64,000 nucleotides of DNA, from NCBI GenBank assembly GCA_965243335.1, contig OZ251545.1:1860001-1924000 (forward strand). The letters are read 5' to 3'. How positions within the stretch are numbered: the first letter of the stretch is position 1; every line of letters starts with the position of its first letter. This DNA is from JAJDXW01 sp965243335 (GTDB taxonomy: Bacteria; Pseudomonadota; Gammaproteobacteria; HK1). Made by a program: the position numbers and the translations under genes. Shown here one piece after another: positions 35,069 to 42,866 of the stretch. Below the pieces are notes generated by a model that had not been told where the DNA came from, made no database searches, and worked only from the letters and a program-made list of their open reading frames with translations.

Positions 35069-37054
35069 TCAGGGCCGGTCGGCGGCCGGCGCCGTGCTCT
35101 CCCCGACGAGAAAGGTGCGGAGCGGATCTCGAGCGCCGGCGGCGGCCGTCCGGCGGCGGTATCGGCGGTCCGAGGCCGCGAGCGCGCCCCCCAACGCCAT
35201 CAGGATCGCCCCCAGCCAGATCCAGCGCACGAACGGCTTGTAATGCAGCCGCACCGACCACGCCCCGCCGCCGAGCGGCTCCCCGAGGGCGGCGTAGAGG
35301 TCGCGGGTGAAGCCGGGGTCGATCCCCGCCTCGGTCATCGGCTGCGCCTGGCTCGCGTAGGCGCGCTTCTCGGGAGCGAGGCGGGCGACCGGACGGCCGT
35401 TCCGGGTGACGGTGATCTCCGCCCGCCGGGCCCGGTAGTTCGGGCCCGCGACGTCGCGCACCCCCTCGAAACGGAAGTCGCGCCCCGCGACCTCGACCGA
35501 ATCGCCGGGGGCGAGCCGCACCACCTGCTCCACCTCGAGCACGCTCACGAAGGTGACGCCGGCGAGGGTGGCCGCGAACCCGACGTGGGCGAGGCCCATC
35601 CCCAGGAACCCCCTCGGCAGGCGGAGCAGGTCGCGCGGCCTTCGCACCCTTTCCGCGACGGATCGGACGGTCGAGCACGCGATCCATAGCGCGAGACCCG
35701 CCCCGAGCGCCGCCGCCGCCGAGTGGGCGAGGAGGGCGGCGGCGGCGCCTCCCGCGACCGCCGCCGCGAGGACCGGGCCGAGGCGCCGTGCGAGCCGGGC
35801 CGCCCGATCCTGTTTCCAGCGCGCGAGCATCCCGAGTGCGACGAGGCCGGCGAGGGGGACCATGAGGGGGACGAAGATGCGGTCGAAGTAGGGGCGGCCG
35901 ACCGAGATCTGCCCGAGGCCGAGGCTGTCCATGAGCAGCGGGTAGAGTGTGCCGAGGAGGACGGCCGCCGCCGCCGCCGCGAGCAGCACGTTGTTGGCGA
36001 GGAGCATCGTCTCGCGCGAGACAAGCGCGAAGCGCCCGCCCCCCGCCAGCCGTCCGGCCCGCCACGCGTAGAGCGCGAGCGCGCCTCCGACGACGAGCCC
36101 GAGGAAGGCGAGCAGGAAGACCCCCCGCTCCGGGTCGTTGGCGAACGCATGCACCGAGACCAGCACCCCGGAGCGCACGATGAAGGCGCCGAGGAGGCTG
36201 AGCGAGAAGCCGGAGATCGCGAGCAGCACGGTCCACGCCTTGAACGTGTCGCGCTTCTCCGCGACCGCGAGGGAGTGGATGAGGGCGGTGGCCGCGAGCC
36301 ACGGGATGAAGGAGGCGTTCTCCACCGGGTCCCAGAACCACCACCCGCCCCATCCGAGCTCGTAGTAGGCCCACCAGCTTCCGCCCGCGATGCCGAGGGT
36401 GAGGAAGGCCCAGGCGATGGTCGTCCAGGGGCGGGTCCAGCGGGTCCAGGCCGCGTCGACCCGCCCCTCCAGGAGGGCCGCGACCGCGAACGCGAACGGG
36501 ACCGCGAGCCCCACGTAGCCCATGTAGAGGACGGGGGGATGGACGATGAGGCCGACGTCCTGGAGCAGGGGGTTGAGGTCCCGCCCCCCCGCCGCGGCCG
36601 GGAGGAGGCGGGCGAACGGGTTCGAGGTGAACAGCATGAAGCAGAGGAAGCCCGCGGTGAGGAAGCCGAGGACCGCGAGCACCCGGGCGGAGACCTCGCG
36701 CGGCAGGCTCCGGCTGCGCGCCGCGACGGCGAGCGTCCAGCCGCTCAGGATGAGGGACCAGAGGAGGAGCGATCCCTCGTGGGCGCCCCACACGGCCGCG
36801 ATCCGGTAGCGCAGGGGCAGGAGCGCGTTCGAGTTCGCGGCGACGTAGAGGACCGAGAAGTCGTTCGCCGCGAACGCCCACGCGAGGCACGCGAAGGCGA
36901 GGAGGTGGAACACGAACAGCCCGGCCGCCGCGCTCGGAGCCACCGCCATCCAGCGCGGGTCGGAGCGCGCCGCGCCCGCGAACGGCGCGACCGCGAGGAC
37001 GAGGGCGGTCAGGAGCGCGAGGATGAGCGCGAAGTGGCCGAGCTCGGGGATCAT
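35069..37054 (-). CDS. ccmF: Cytochrome c heme lyase subunit CcmF
   Basis: A 661-residue polytopic heme-handling protein starting MIPELGHFALILALL. The tryptophan-rich heme-binding motif WGGWWFWDPVENASFIPWL is intact, with conserved His in VIVHPPVLYMGY-type and flanking loops, and some 14 membrane helices. The large periplasmic domain lies near the C-terminus. It works with CcmH and CcmI to attach heme to apocytochromes. The start overlaps the ccmE stop (ATGA). Confidence 0.97.
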   Translation of the reverse strand: MIPELGHFALILALLTALVLAVAPFAGAARSDPRWMAVAPSAAAGLFVFHLLAFACLAWAFAANDFSVLYVAANSNALLPLRYRIAAVWGAHEGSLLLWSLILSGWTLAVAARSRSLPREVSARVLAVLGFLTAGFLCFMLFTSNPFARLLPAAAGGRDLNPLLQDVGLIVHPPVLYMGYVGLAVPFAFAVAALLEGRVDAAWTRWTRPWTTIAWAFLTLGIAGGSWWAYYELGWGGWWFWDPVENASFIPWLAATALIHSLAVAEKRDTFKAWTVLLAISGFSLSLLGAFIVRSGVLVSVHAFANDPERGVFLLAFLGLVVGGALALYAWRAGRLAGGGRFALVSRETMLLANNVLLAAAAAAVLLGTLYPLLMDSLGLGQISVGRPYFDRIFVPLMVPLAGLVALGMLARWKQDRAARLARRLGPVLAAAVAGGAAAALLAHSAAAALGAGLALWIACSTVRSVAERVRRPRDLLRLPRGFLGMGLAHVGFAATLAGVTFVSVLEVEQVVRLAPGDSVEVAGRDFRFEGVRDVAGPNYRARRAEITVTRNGRPVARLAPEKRAYASQAQPMTEAGIDPGFTRDLYAALGEPLGGGAWSVRLHYKPFVRWIWLGAILMALGGALAASDRRYRRRTAAAGARDPLRTFLVGESTAPAADRP

Positions 37055-37530
37055 GGCCCGCCCGCCCGGCTCCCGGCCGCCGCGCTCGCCTCGTTCGCCT
37101 CGGGCCCGCGCGCGTAGCCGCGCGTCGCCTCGGCGACCGCCGGGGGCATGTAGGTCTCGTCGTGCTTCGCGAGCACCTCCTCGGCCTGCAGCACCCCGTC
37201 CGCGTCGATGCGGCCGAGGGCGACGATGCCCTGGCCTTCGCGGAAGAGGTCGGGGAGGAGGCCGCGGTAGGCCACGGTCACCGCCGCTCCGGGGTCGGCG
37301 AGGTCGAAACGCACTTCGAGCTCCCCGGGCCGGCGGCGCACGCTGCCCTCGACCACGAGCCCGCCGAGCCGGATCCGGTTCCCGGGCGGCGGCCCCTCCG
37401 CCGCGAGCTGGCTCGGGGTGAAGAACCACAGCATGTTCTCGCCGATCGCGAGGAAGGCGAGCGCCGCGGCGGCGGCGAGCCCGGCGACCATCCCGGCGAC
37501 GAGGGCCGTCCTTCGCTGCCGGGCGGTCAT
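37051..37530 (-). CDS. ccmE: Cytochrome c maturation heme chaperone CcmE
   Basis: A 159-residue membrane-anchored periplasmic OB-fold protein. The heme is bound covalently to the His in LAKHDETYMPP, which is present. N-terminal anchor TALVAGMVAGLAAAAALAFL. It receives heme from CcmC/CcmD and hands it to CcmF. It overlaps ccmD and ccmF by 4 bp at its two ends, a tightly coupled operon. Confidence 0.97.
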   Translation of the reverse strand: MTARQRRTALVAGMVAGLAAAAALAFLAIGENMLWFFTPSQLAAEGPPPGNRIRLGGLVVEGSVRRRPGELEVRFDLADPGAAVTVAYRGLLPDLFREGQGIVALGRIDADGVLQAEEVLAKHDETYMPPAVAEATRGYARGPEANEASAAAGSRAGGP

Positions 37531-37715
37531 GGCGAGGGGGAGGGAGGGCGCGGCGCGTCCGGGGGGGCGGACGCCGCGGCGCCGTCCAGTCCGCGCAGGA
37601 GCCGGCGGCGGCGCACGATCGGCGCGGCGAGGTTGAGCGCGAGCACGACGAACGCCGCCCCGTAGGCGGTCCACACGTAGAAGGCGTGCCCCCCCATGTG
37701 CAGGAACTCGCTCAC
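37527..37715 (-). CDS. ccmD: Heme exporter protein CcmD
   Basis: A 62-residue single-pass membrane protein. GTG 37715 overlaps the ccmC stop (GTGA) and gives MSEFLHMGGHAFYVWTAYG, the usual CcmD opening, followed by one helix (AAFVVLALNLAAPI) and a basic cytoplasmic RRRRLL. It helps release CcmE-heme from the CcmABC complex. Easily missed because of its size. Confidence 0.93.
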   Translation of the reverse strand: MSEFLHMGGHAFYVWTAYGAAFVVLALNLAAPIVRRRRLLRGLDGAAASAPPDAPRPPSPSP

Positions 37716-38434
37716 GCCGGGACCTCCCGGACCCACCGGCGATGGCGCTCGCGGTGCAGGAGCTCGCAGCGCGCCTGCATGAGCGCCGCGACCGCGAAGA
37801 ACAGGGTGAAGGCGGCGGCCATCAGGAGCAGGGGGATCAGCATCGACGGGTGGATGGAAGGCCCGTCGAGGCGGAACACGGTCGGCCCCTGGTGGAGGGT
37901 GTTCCACCACTCGACCGAGAAGTGGATGATCGGCAGGTCGACGAGCCCGACGATGGCGAGGATGGCGACCGCGCGGGCGGCCTTGCGGGGGTCCGGGATC
38001 GCGCCGTGGAGGGCGATGATCCCGAGATAGAGGAACAGGAGCACCAGCTCGGAGGTGAGCCGCGCGTCCCAGACCCACCACGCGCCCCACATCGGCTTGC
38101 CCCAGAGCGATCCGGTCAGCAGGGCGAGGAACGTGAACGACGCCCCGATGGGGGCGCAGGCGATCGCCACCGCCTCGGCGACCCTGGTCCGCCAGATGAG
38201 GCCGGCCGCCGCGGCTCCCGCCATCGCCGCGTACGCGAGCAGCGAGAGCCAGGCGCTCGGGACGTGGACGAAGATGATCCGGTACGCCTCGCCCTGCTGG
38301 TAGTCGGGGGGCGCAGCCACCAGGCCGCCCCACAGGCCCGCCGCCATCAGCGCCGCGCAGGGCCATCCGAGCCACGGGAGGAGCCGCCCGGCGAGGTCGT
38401 GGAAGTGCTGCGGGGAGGCGTACCGCCGGAGCAT
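37712..38434 (-). CDS. ccmC: Heme exporter/heme-handling protein CcmC
   Basis: A 240-residue protein with six membrane helices starting MLRRYASPQHFHDLAG. The Trp-rich heme motif WGAWWVWDARLTSELVLLFL is intact, and flanking His residues occur in FVHVPSAWL and IIHFSVEWWNTLHQG. It loads heme onto CcmE. It lies 63 bp after ccmB. Confidence 0.97.
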   Translation of the reverse strand: MLRRYASPQHFHDLAGRLLPWLGWPCAALMAAGLWGGLVAAPPDYQQGEAYRIIFVHVPSAWLSLLAYAAMAGAAAAGLIWRTRVAEAVAIACAPIGASFTFLALLTGSLWGKPMWGAWWVWDARLTSELVLLFLYLGIIALHGAIPDPRKAARAVAILAIVGLVDLPIIHFSVEWWNTLHQGPTVFRLDGPSIHPSMLIPLLLMAAAFTLFFAVAALMQARCELLHRERHRRWVREVPA

Positions 38435-38497
38435 GGCCTTCTCTTTCCCTCCCGCTTCCGTTCCCGTTCCCGCCCGCGCCGCCCGCGCCCGCCGCCG

Positions 38498-39184
38498 CTA
38501 CTCGGCGCCGACCGCGAGCGCGGCCCCCGTCGCGAACGGCGCGAGGGTGAGGGCGAGCGCGAGCAGCGCGGCGAGGAAGTAGAGCGGCCCGGCGGCCGAG
38601 ACCCCGAGCGCGGCGGCCCGCACCGCGAGCGCGCCGAAGACGAGCACCGGGACGAGGAGGGGGAGGGCGATGAGGGGGAGGAGCAGGCTCCGACCCCGGA
38701 CCCCGGCGGTCAGCGCGGCGCCGATCGACCCGGCGAGGCTCAGGGTCGGCGTGCCGAGGGCGAGGGCCCCGATCAGGGTGGGAAGGGCGCGGGGCGGAAG
38801 GGCGAGGAGCAGCGCGACGGGCGCGGAGGCGGCGAGGAGCGGAGGCCCGGTCAGGAGCCAGTGGGCGGTGGTCCGCCCCGCCGCGAGGAGGGCGGGCGGG
38901 TGGGGGCTCAGCAGGAGCTGGTCGAGCGACCCGTCCTCCAGGTCCTCCCGGAACAGCCGGTCGAGCGAGAGCAGGGCCGCGAGCAGGGCCGCGACCCAGA
39001 GGGCGCCCGGGGCGAGGGCGGCGAGGGTCGCCGGCTCCGCCCCCGAGCCGAGCGGGAAGACCGCGGCCACCACGACGAAGAAGACCACCGGGGTCAGGGC
39101 CTCGGCGGGGCGGCGGAGGGCGGCCCGGACGTCCCGGCGCACGACGGCGGCGAACGCCCCGGCCGCGGGGTCAGGCCGGCCCAA
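38498..39184 (-). CDS. ccmB: Heme exporter membrane subunit CcmB
   Basis: A 228-residue ABC-type membrane subunit with six helices. I choose TTG 39184, which overlaps the end of ccmA and gives MGRPDPAAGAFAAVVRRDVR, close to the normal CcmB start. Recognisable segments are PVVFFVVVAAVFPLGSG, FREDLEDGSLDQLLLSP and LALGTPTLSLAGSIGAAL. With CcmA it drives release of heme-loaded CcmE. Confidence 0.93.
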   Translation of the reverse strand: MGRPDPAAGAFAAVVRRDVRAALRRPAEALTPVVFFVVVAAVFPLGSGAEPATLAALAPGALWVAALLAALLSLDRLFREDLEDGSLDQLLLSPHPPALLAAGRTTAHWLLTGPPLLAASAPVALLLALPPRALPTLIGALALGTPTLSLAGSIGAALTAGVRGRSLLLPLIALPLLVPVLVFGALAVRAAALGVSAAGPLYFLAALLALALTLAPFATGAALAVGAE

Positions 39185-39824
39185 TGCGGCGCTCCCGCAC
39201 CGGGCCGCCGGAGGAGAGGCGGAGCGGCTGGTGGCTCGTGAACACGAGCGCGCCGCCCGCCGCCGCATGTTCCGAGCACAGGGATTCGACGAGCGCCGCC
39301 CCCTCCCTATCGAGGGCCGCGGCCGGCTCGTCGAGCACCCACAGGGCGGAATCGTCGAGGAGGAGCCTCGCGAGGGCCGCGCGGCGGCGCTGGCCCGCGG
39401 ACAGGTCGCGGGTGAGGGTGTCGCGTTCGCGGGAGAGGCCCACCCGTTCCAGCGCCTCTTCGGGGCGGCGCGGCTCGCGTCCCCCGCGCAACGCGCGGGC
39501 GAACTCGAGGTTTTCGAGGGGGGTGAGGGTCTCCTTGAGCGCTTCCCGGTGCCCGACGAAGGCGAGCTCGCGCCGCCACTCCGGGTCCCTCGGAGGCTCC
39601 GAGACCACCCGCCCGCGCCAGCGGACCCGGCCCGCCTCGGGGGGCAGCAGCCCGCACACGATGCGAAGGGCGGTCGTCTTGCCGCAGCCGTTCGGCCCGG
39701 TGAACCGCAGGGCTTCGCCGGCCCGTGCGACGGCCGAGAGCCCGGAGAACAGGAGCCGGTCCCCCCGGCGTCCGGCCAGACCTTCGATGCCGAGCAGGGG
39801 CGCTTCGGGAGGAGGGCGCGGCAT
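39171..39824 (-). CDS. ccmA: Heme exporter ATP-binding subunit CcmA
   Basis: A 217-residue ABC ATPase. Walker A is GPNGCGKTTALRIVCG, signature LSAGQRRRAALARLLL, Walker B ALWVLDEPAAALD, switch His in FTSHQP. ATG 39824 begins MPRPPPEAPLLGIEGL. It is the first gene of ccmABCDEF. A short promoter region of about 100 bp separates it from the divergent thioesterase gene; CCTGTATCATACGGGG just before that gene could hold a -10 box for it. Confidence 0.96.
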   Translation of the reverse strand: MPRPPPEAPLLGIEGLAGRRGDRLLFSGLSAVARAGEALRFTGPNGCGKTTALRIVCGLLPPEAGRVRWRGRVVSEPPRDPEWRRELAFVGHREALKETLTPLENLEFARALRGGREPRRPEEALERVGLSRERDTLTRDLSAGQRRRAALARLLLDDSALWVLDEPAAALDREGAALVESLCSEHAAAGGALVFTSHQPLRLSSGGPVRERRIGPA

Positions 39825-39929
39825 GGCGCGCGATTCTACACCCCGCGGGCCCGCGTCCGCCGCCGCGGCCCCGGCCCGGCGGGACGGGGAGATGTCAGGG
39901 CAGGGCGGACGGTCCTGTATCATACGGGG

Positions 39930-40448
39930 ATGGACGCCAAGGGACCGCTGGAGCTGCATCGCGAGGTCGTTCGCCCGGAGTACATCGACTGGAACGGGCA
40001 CATGAACGTCGCGTACTACGTGCTCGTCTTCGACCATGCGACGGACGCGCTCTTCGACCACGTCGGGATCGACGAGGCGTACCGGAAGGCGAACGATTTC
40101 ACGACGTTCACCCTGGAGGCGCAGGTGACCTACCAGCGCGAGGTGCTGGAGGGCGACCCGCTCCGGATCACCACCCAGATCCTCGACTTCGACCACAAGC
40201 GCGCCCACTACTTCCACCGCATGTTCCACGCGGAGGAGGGCTGGCTCGCGGCGACGAACGAGCTCCTGAGCCTCCACATCGACACGAGCAGGCGCCGTTC
40301 GACGCCGTTCCCGGAGGACATCGTCGCCCGCTGGGCCGAGCTGCACGCCGCGCACGCCTCCCTGCCGCGCCCCCCCGAGGCGGGGCGCCCCATGGGCATC
40401 CGCCGCCGCGCCCCCGCGGCCGGCGAGGGGGCCGCGGCCAATCCCTGA
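39930..40448 (+). CDS. Hotdog-fold thioesterase
   Basis: A 172-residue 4HBT-type protein from ATG 39930. The core EYIDWNGHMNVAYYVLVFDHA carries the Asp of the 4-hydroxybenzoyl-CoA thioesterase class and the hotdog helix. VTYQREVLEGDPLRITTQIL follows as the central strand. It probably hydrolyses a medium or aromatic acyl-CoA. Similar proteins accompany betaine/carnitine catabolism, but no such genes are seen here. Divergent from ccmA. Confidence 0.85.
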   Translation: MDAKGPLELHREVVRPEYIDWNGHMNVAYYVLVFDHATDALFDHVGIDEAYRKANDFTTFTLEAQVTYQREVLEGDPLRITTQILDFDHKRAHYFHRMFHAEEGWLAATNELLSLHIDTSRRRSTPFPEDIVARWAELHAAHASLPRPPEAGRPMGIRRRAPAAGEGAAANP

Positions 40449-40542
40449 GCCGCCTGCCGACCCCGCGTCCCGGCGCGGCGATGCCGGGAAACAGTTCTTC
40501 CCCCGACTGATTTTCCCACCGCCGTTCGCGAGGTAGAGGAAG

Positions 40543-40914
40543 ATGAACATCCGTTTCGTGATCGGCGGCGTGACCTTCGACGCTCGGTGCCGGCGCACCC
40601 CGACGGCCGAGGCGGTGCTCGCCGCCCTCCCGATCGAGGCGGTGGCCCGCACTTGGGGAGATGAGGTCTACTTCCCGGCCGCGGTGGCGGCAGCCCTCGA
40701 GCCGGATGCCCGCGACGTGGTGGAGGCCGGCGAGATCGCCTTCTGGGTGGAGGGGGCCAGCATCGCGATCGGCTTCGGGCCGACCCCCGCGTCGCGGGGC
40801 GACGAGATCCGCCTCGTCGCCCCGGTCAACGTGTGGGCGGACGCGGCCGGCGACGTCCGGGCGCTCGCGTCGGTCCGGGACGGGGACCCGGTCCGGGTGG
40901 AGCGCCGGCCCTGA
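40543..40914 (+). CDS. Cyclophilin-like fold protein
   Basis: A 123-residue protein resembling the TM1367-like cyclophilin-fold family: TPTAEAVLAALPIEAVARTWGDEVYF, ARDVVEAGEIAFWVEG and GFGPTPASRGDEIRL. This family shares the fold of cyclophilins but lacks the prolyl-isomerase active site, and its function is unknown. Start MNIRFVIGGVTF after GAGGTAGAGGA. Confidence 0.8.
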   Translation: MNIRFVIGGVTFDARCRRTPTAEAVLAALPIEAVARTWGDEVYFPAAVAAALEPDARDVVEAGEIAFWVEGASIAIGFGPTPASRGDEIRLVAPVNVWADAAGDVRALASVRDGDPVRVERRP

Positions 40915-41072
40915 GCTCCGTGCCCCCCGCCGCCCATTCCCGTTCTCCGAGAACCGGCGGGGGCCGGGAACGGTTGGCTCCGACCCGTTCGTTCGCGCTT
41001 CGAGGGTGATCCGACCCGGCCGCTCCGTGGCATATTCTCGCGGGAGCGGGTCACGAGGTTTCGGGCAGGGGC

Positions 41073-41738
41073 ATGATCAGGATCTGGGGGCGGCCGAACT
41101 CCATCTGCACCAAGCGGGTGCTCTGGGCGTTCGTCGAGGTCGGGGTGGACTTCGAGCTGACCCTCGCGAGCGGGACGATGGGCCCCGAAGGCCATATCTC
41201 GACCGGAGCGGCGCCCTACGGGAGTGTCGACGAACCCTGGTTCCGCGCCATGAACCCCAACGGCGCGATCCCGGTGATTGACGACGATGGGTTCGTGCTC
41301 TGGGAGTCGATCGCCATCCTCGCCTACCTCGGGAACCGGTACGGCACCGGGACCCTCCTCGACGGCCGCCCCGAGACCCTGGCCCGCGCCGTCCAGTGGA
41401 TGGCCTGGACGAACGAGCACCTCGAGCCGGCCCTCAACACCCAGATCCTGGAGCTCCGGCGCCTGCCCGAGGACCGGCGCACCCCCGGCGCGGCGGACGA
41501 GGCGGGCGAGCGGATCGCGCGCTCGGTCGAGGCCCTCGAAGCCCAGCTCGCGCACGGCGACTACCTGGCGGGGGAGCGTTTCTCGATGGCCGACATCCCG
41601 GCCGGGGCGGCGGTCTACCGGTGGCGCGTCTTCGGACGATGGGGCCGCGCCATGCCCCGCGTGGATGCGTGGCTCGCGCGGCTCTCGGAGCGGGAAGGCT
41701 TCCGGCACCACGTCGCCCCGGTCGAGCTCCACGTCTGA
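41073..41738 (+). CDS. Glutathione S-transferase family protein
   Basis: A 221-residue GST. The N-terminal thioredoxin-like domain MIRIWGRPNSICTKRVLWAF carries Ser and Cys at the active-site position, NPNGAIPVIDDDGFVLWESIAILAYL contains the cis-Pro and the Glu-Ser glutathione contacts. The helical C-terminal domain (FSMADIPAGAAVYRW) is complete. Start ATG 41073 after GGGCAGGGGC. It is unrelated in detail to the GST at 14075-14686. Confidence 0.9.
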   Translation: MIRIWGRPNSICTKRVLWAFVEVGVDFELTLASGTMGPEGHISTGAAPYGSVDEPWFRAMNPNGAIPVIDDDGFVLWESIAILAYLGNRYGTGTLLDGRPETLARAVQWMAWTNEHLEPALNTQILELRRLPEDRRTPGAADEAGERIARSVEALEAQLAHGDYLAGERFSMADIPAGAAVYRWRVFGRWGRAMPRVDAWLARLSEREGFRHHVAPVELHV

Positions 41739-42265
41739 AGCGGCGTGCATCCCCGTGCCGGCGGCTCGGCCGGCTGGCCGAACGGATTGATCTGTTGCGC
41801 GGTTCGCGGATCGACGGCTTCGACTCGGCGGGTCTGGCGCGGTTCGACGAGGTGGGGCGCAAGGTCGTGTTCGTGCAGGCCGACGAGGCGCCGTACCTGC
41901 ATCCGGGCCGTTCGCGGGTGTCCGGTCCGGCCATCGACGGCGACGGCGGACACGGCCAGGGGCCGGCTCGTGCGCGTCGCCCGCACCGGCGCATTTGCCC
42001 TTGCAGAAAGGCCTGATGCGGGGTCTTGCGGCCCTCCTGGGGGCCGCTCCCGCCCCGTTGCACCGTCTCACCGACCCCAGCGCGCCCCGGCGGCGCCAAC
42101 CGCCGGCGCGAAAACCCCAAGGCGCACATGCTTCGCGGTAGTGATACTGTTGCGGCCGGAGGCCGGCCCGTGCGGGGTCGAGCCCGGTCGTTCGCGGGCG
42201 GCGCGCCGCCGGGCGCACCGCGCGGGATTCCGGGAATGGGGATGAGACGTGAGGAAGGAGGCGGA
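41739..42265. other. Gene-free interval with one coding-like segment
   Basis: About 530 bp. Between 41790 and 41910 the plus strand can be read as RIDGFDSAGLARFDEVGRK and then VVFVQADEAPYLHPG, with codon use like real genes, but no start, no family and no clean end. It may be the relic of a small gene. The rest shows only short GC-rich palindromes. Confidence 0.3.
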
Positions 42266-42685
42266 ATGAAGGACACGCTCGCGCCGGGGCTCGCCGGGAC
42301 GAAGCGCCACGACGTCGACGAGGCGCGCACCATCGACTTCATGGGCGAGGCGCTCCGGGTCTACTCCACCCCGTCGATGCTGCGGGACGTCGAGCACACC
42401 TGCCGCGACCTGATCCTCCCGCACCTCGACGAAGGCGAGGATACGGTCGGGGTCCGGGTCGAGCTGGACCACCTCGGCGCGACCCTGCTCGGCTCGTGGG
42501 TCGAGGTGTCGGCGCGGGTGGCCGGGGTCGAAGGGCCTCGCGTCGACCTCGAAGTGGAGGTCCGCGACGAGCTGGGCGAGACCGTCGGGCGGGCGAGGCA
42601 CGGGCGCTTCGTGGTCGAGACCGAGCGCCAGCGCCGACGGCTCGAACGCCTCGCCGAACGGCTCCGGGCCGGGCGCGAGGGCTGA
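42266..42685 (+). CDS. FlK-like thioesterase family protein
   Basis: A 139-residue hotdog protein resembling fluoroacetyl-CoA thioesterase FlK and its relatives. The triad residues are recognisable: Thr in YSTPSMLRDVEHTC, Glu in the same helix, and His in VELDHLGATLLGS. Start ATG 42266 after GGAAGGAGGCGG. It probably hydrolyses an acyl-CoA; it is 181 bp upstream of the Mo-oxidoreductase and might share its pathway. Confidence 0.82.
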   Translation: MKDTLAPGLAGTKRHDVDEARTIDFMGEALRVYSTPSMLRDVEHTCRDLILPHLDEGEDTVGVRVELDHLGATLLGSWVEVSARVAGVEGPRVDLEVEVRDELGETVGRARHGRFVVETERQRRRLERLAERLRAGREG

Positions 42686-42866
42686 TCCGGATGTCCCGCC
42701 GGCCTTCGCCGCGAGGGCTCCCTCGACGGCCCCCGGCCCGGGTCCGGCGGCGGAGGAGCGCTCGGGCGGCGGCCCGGACAGCTCTCCGGCGTCCGCAGCG
42801 GCCAGGCGGCGGGGCGTCCGCGCGAGGATCGGGGCAGGCAGGGGAAACGCGAAGGAGGAGAGCAGG

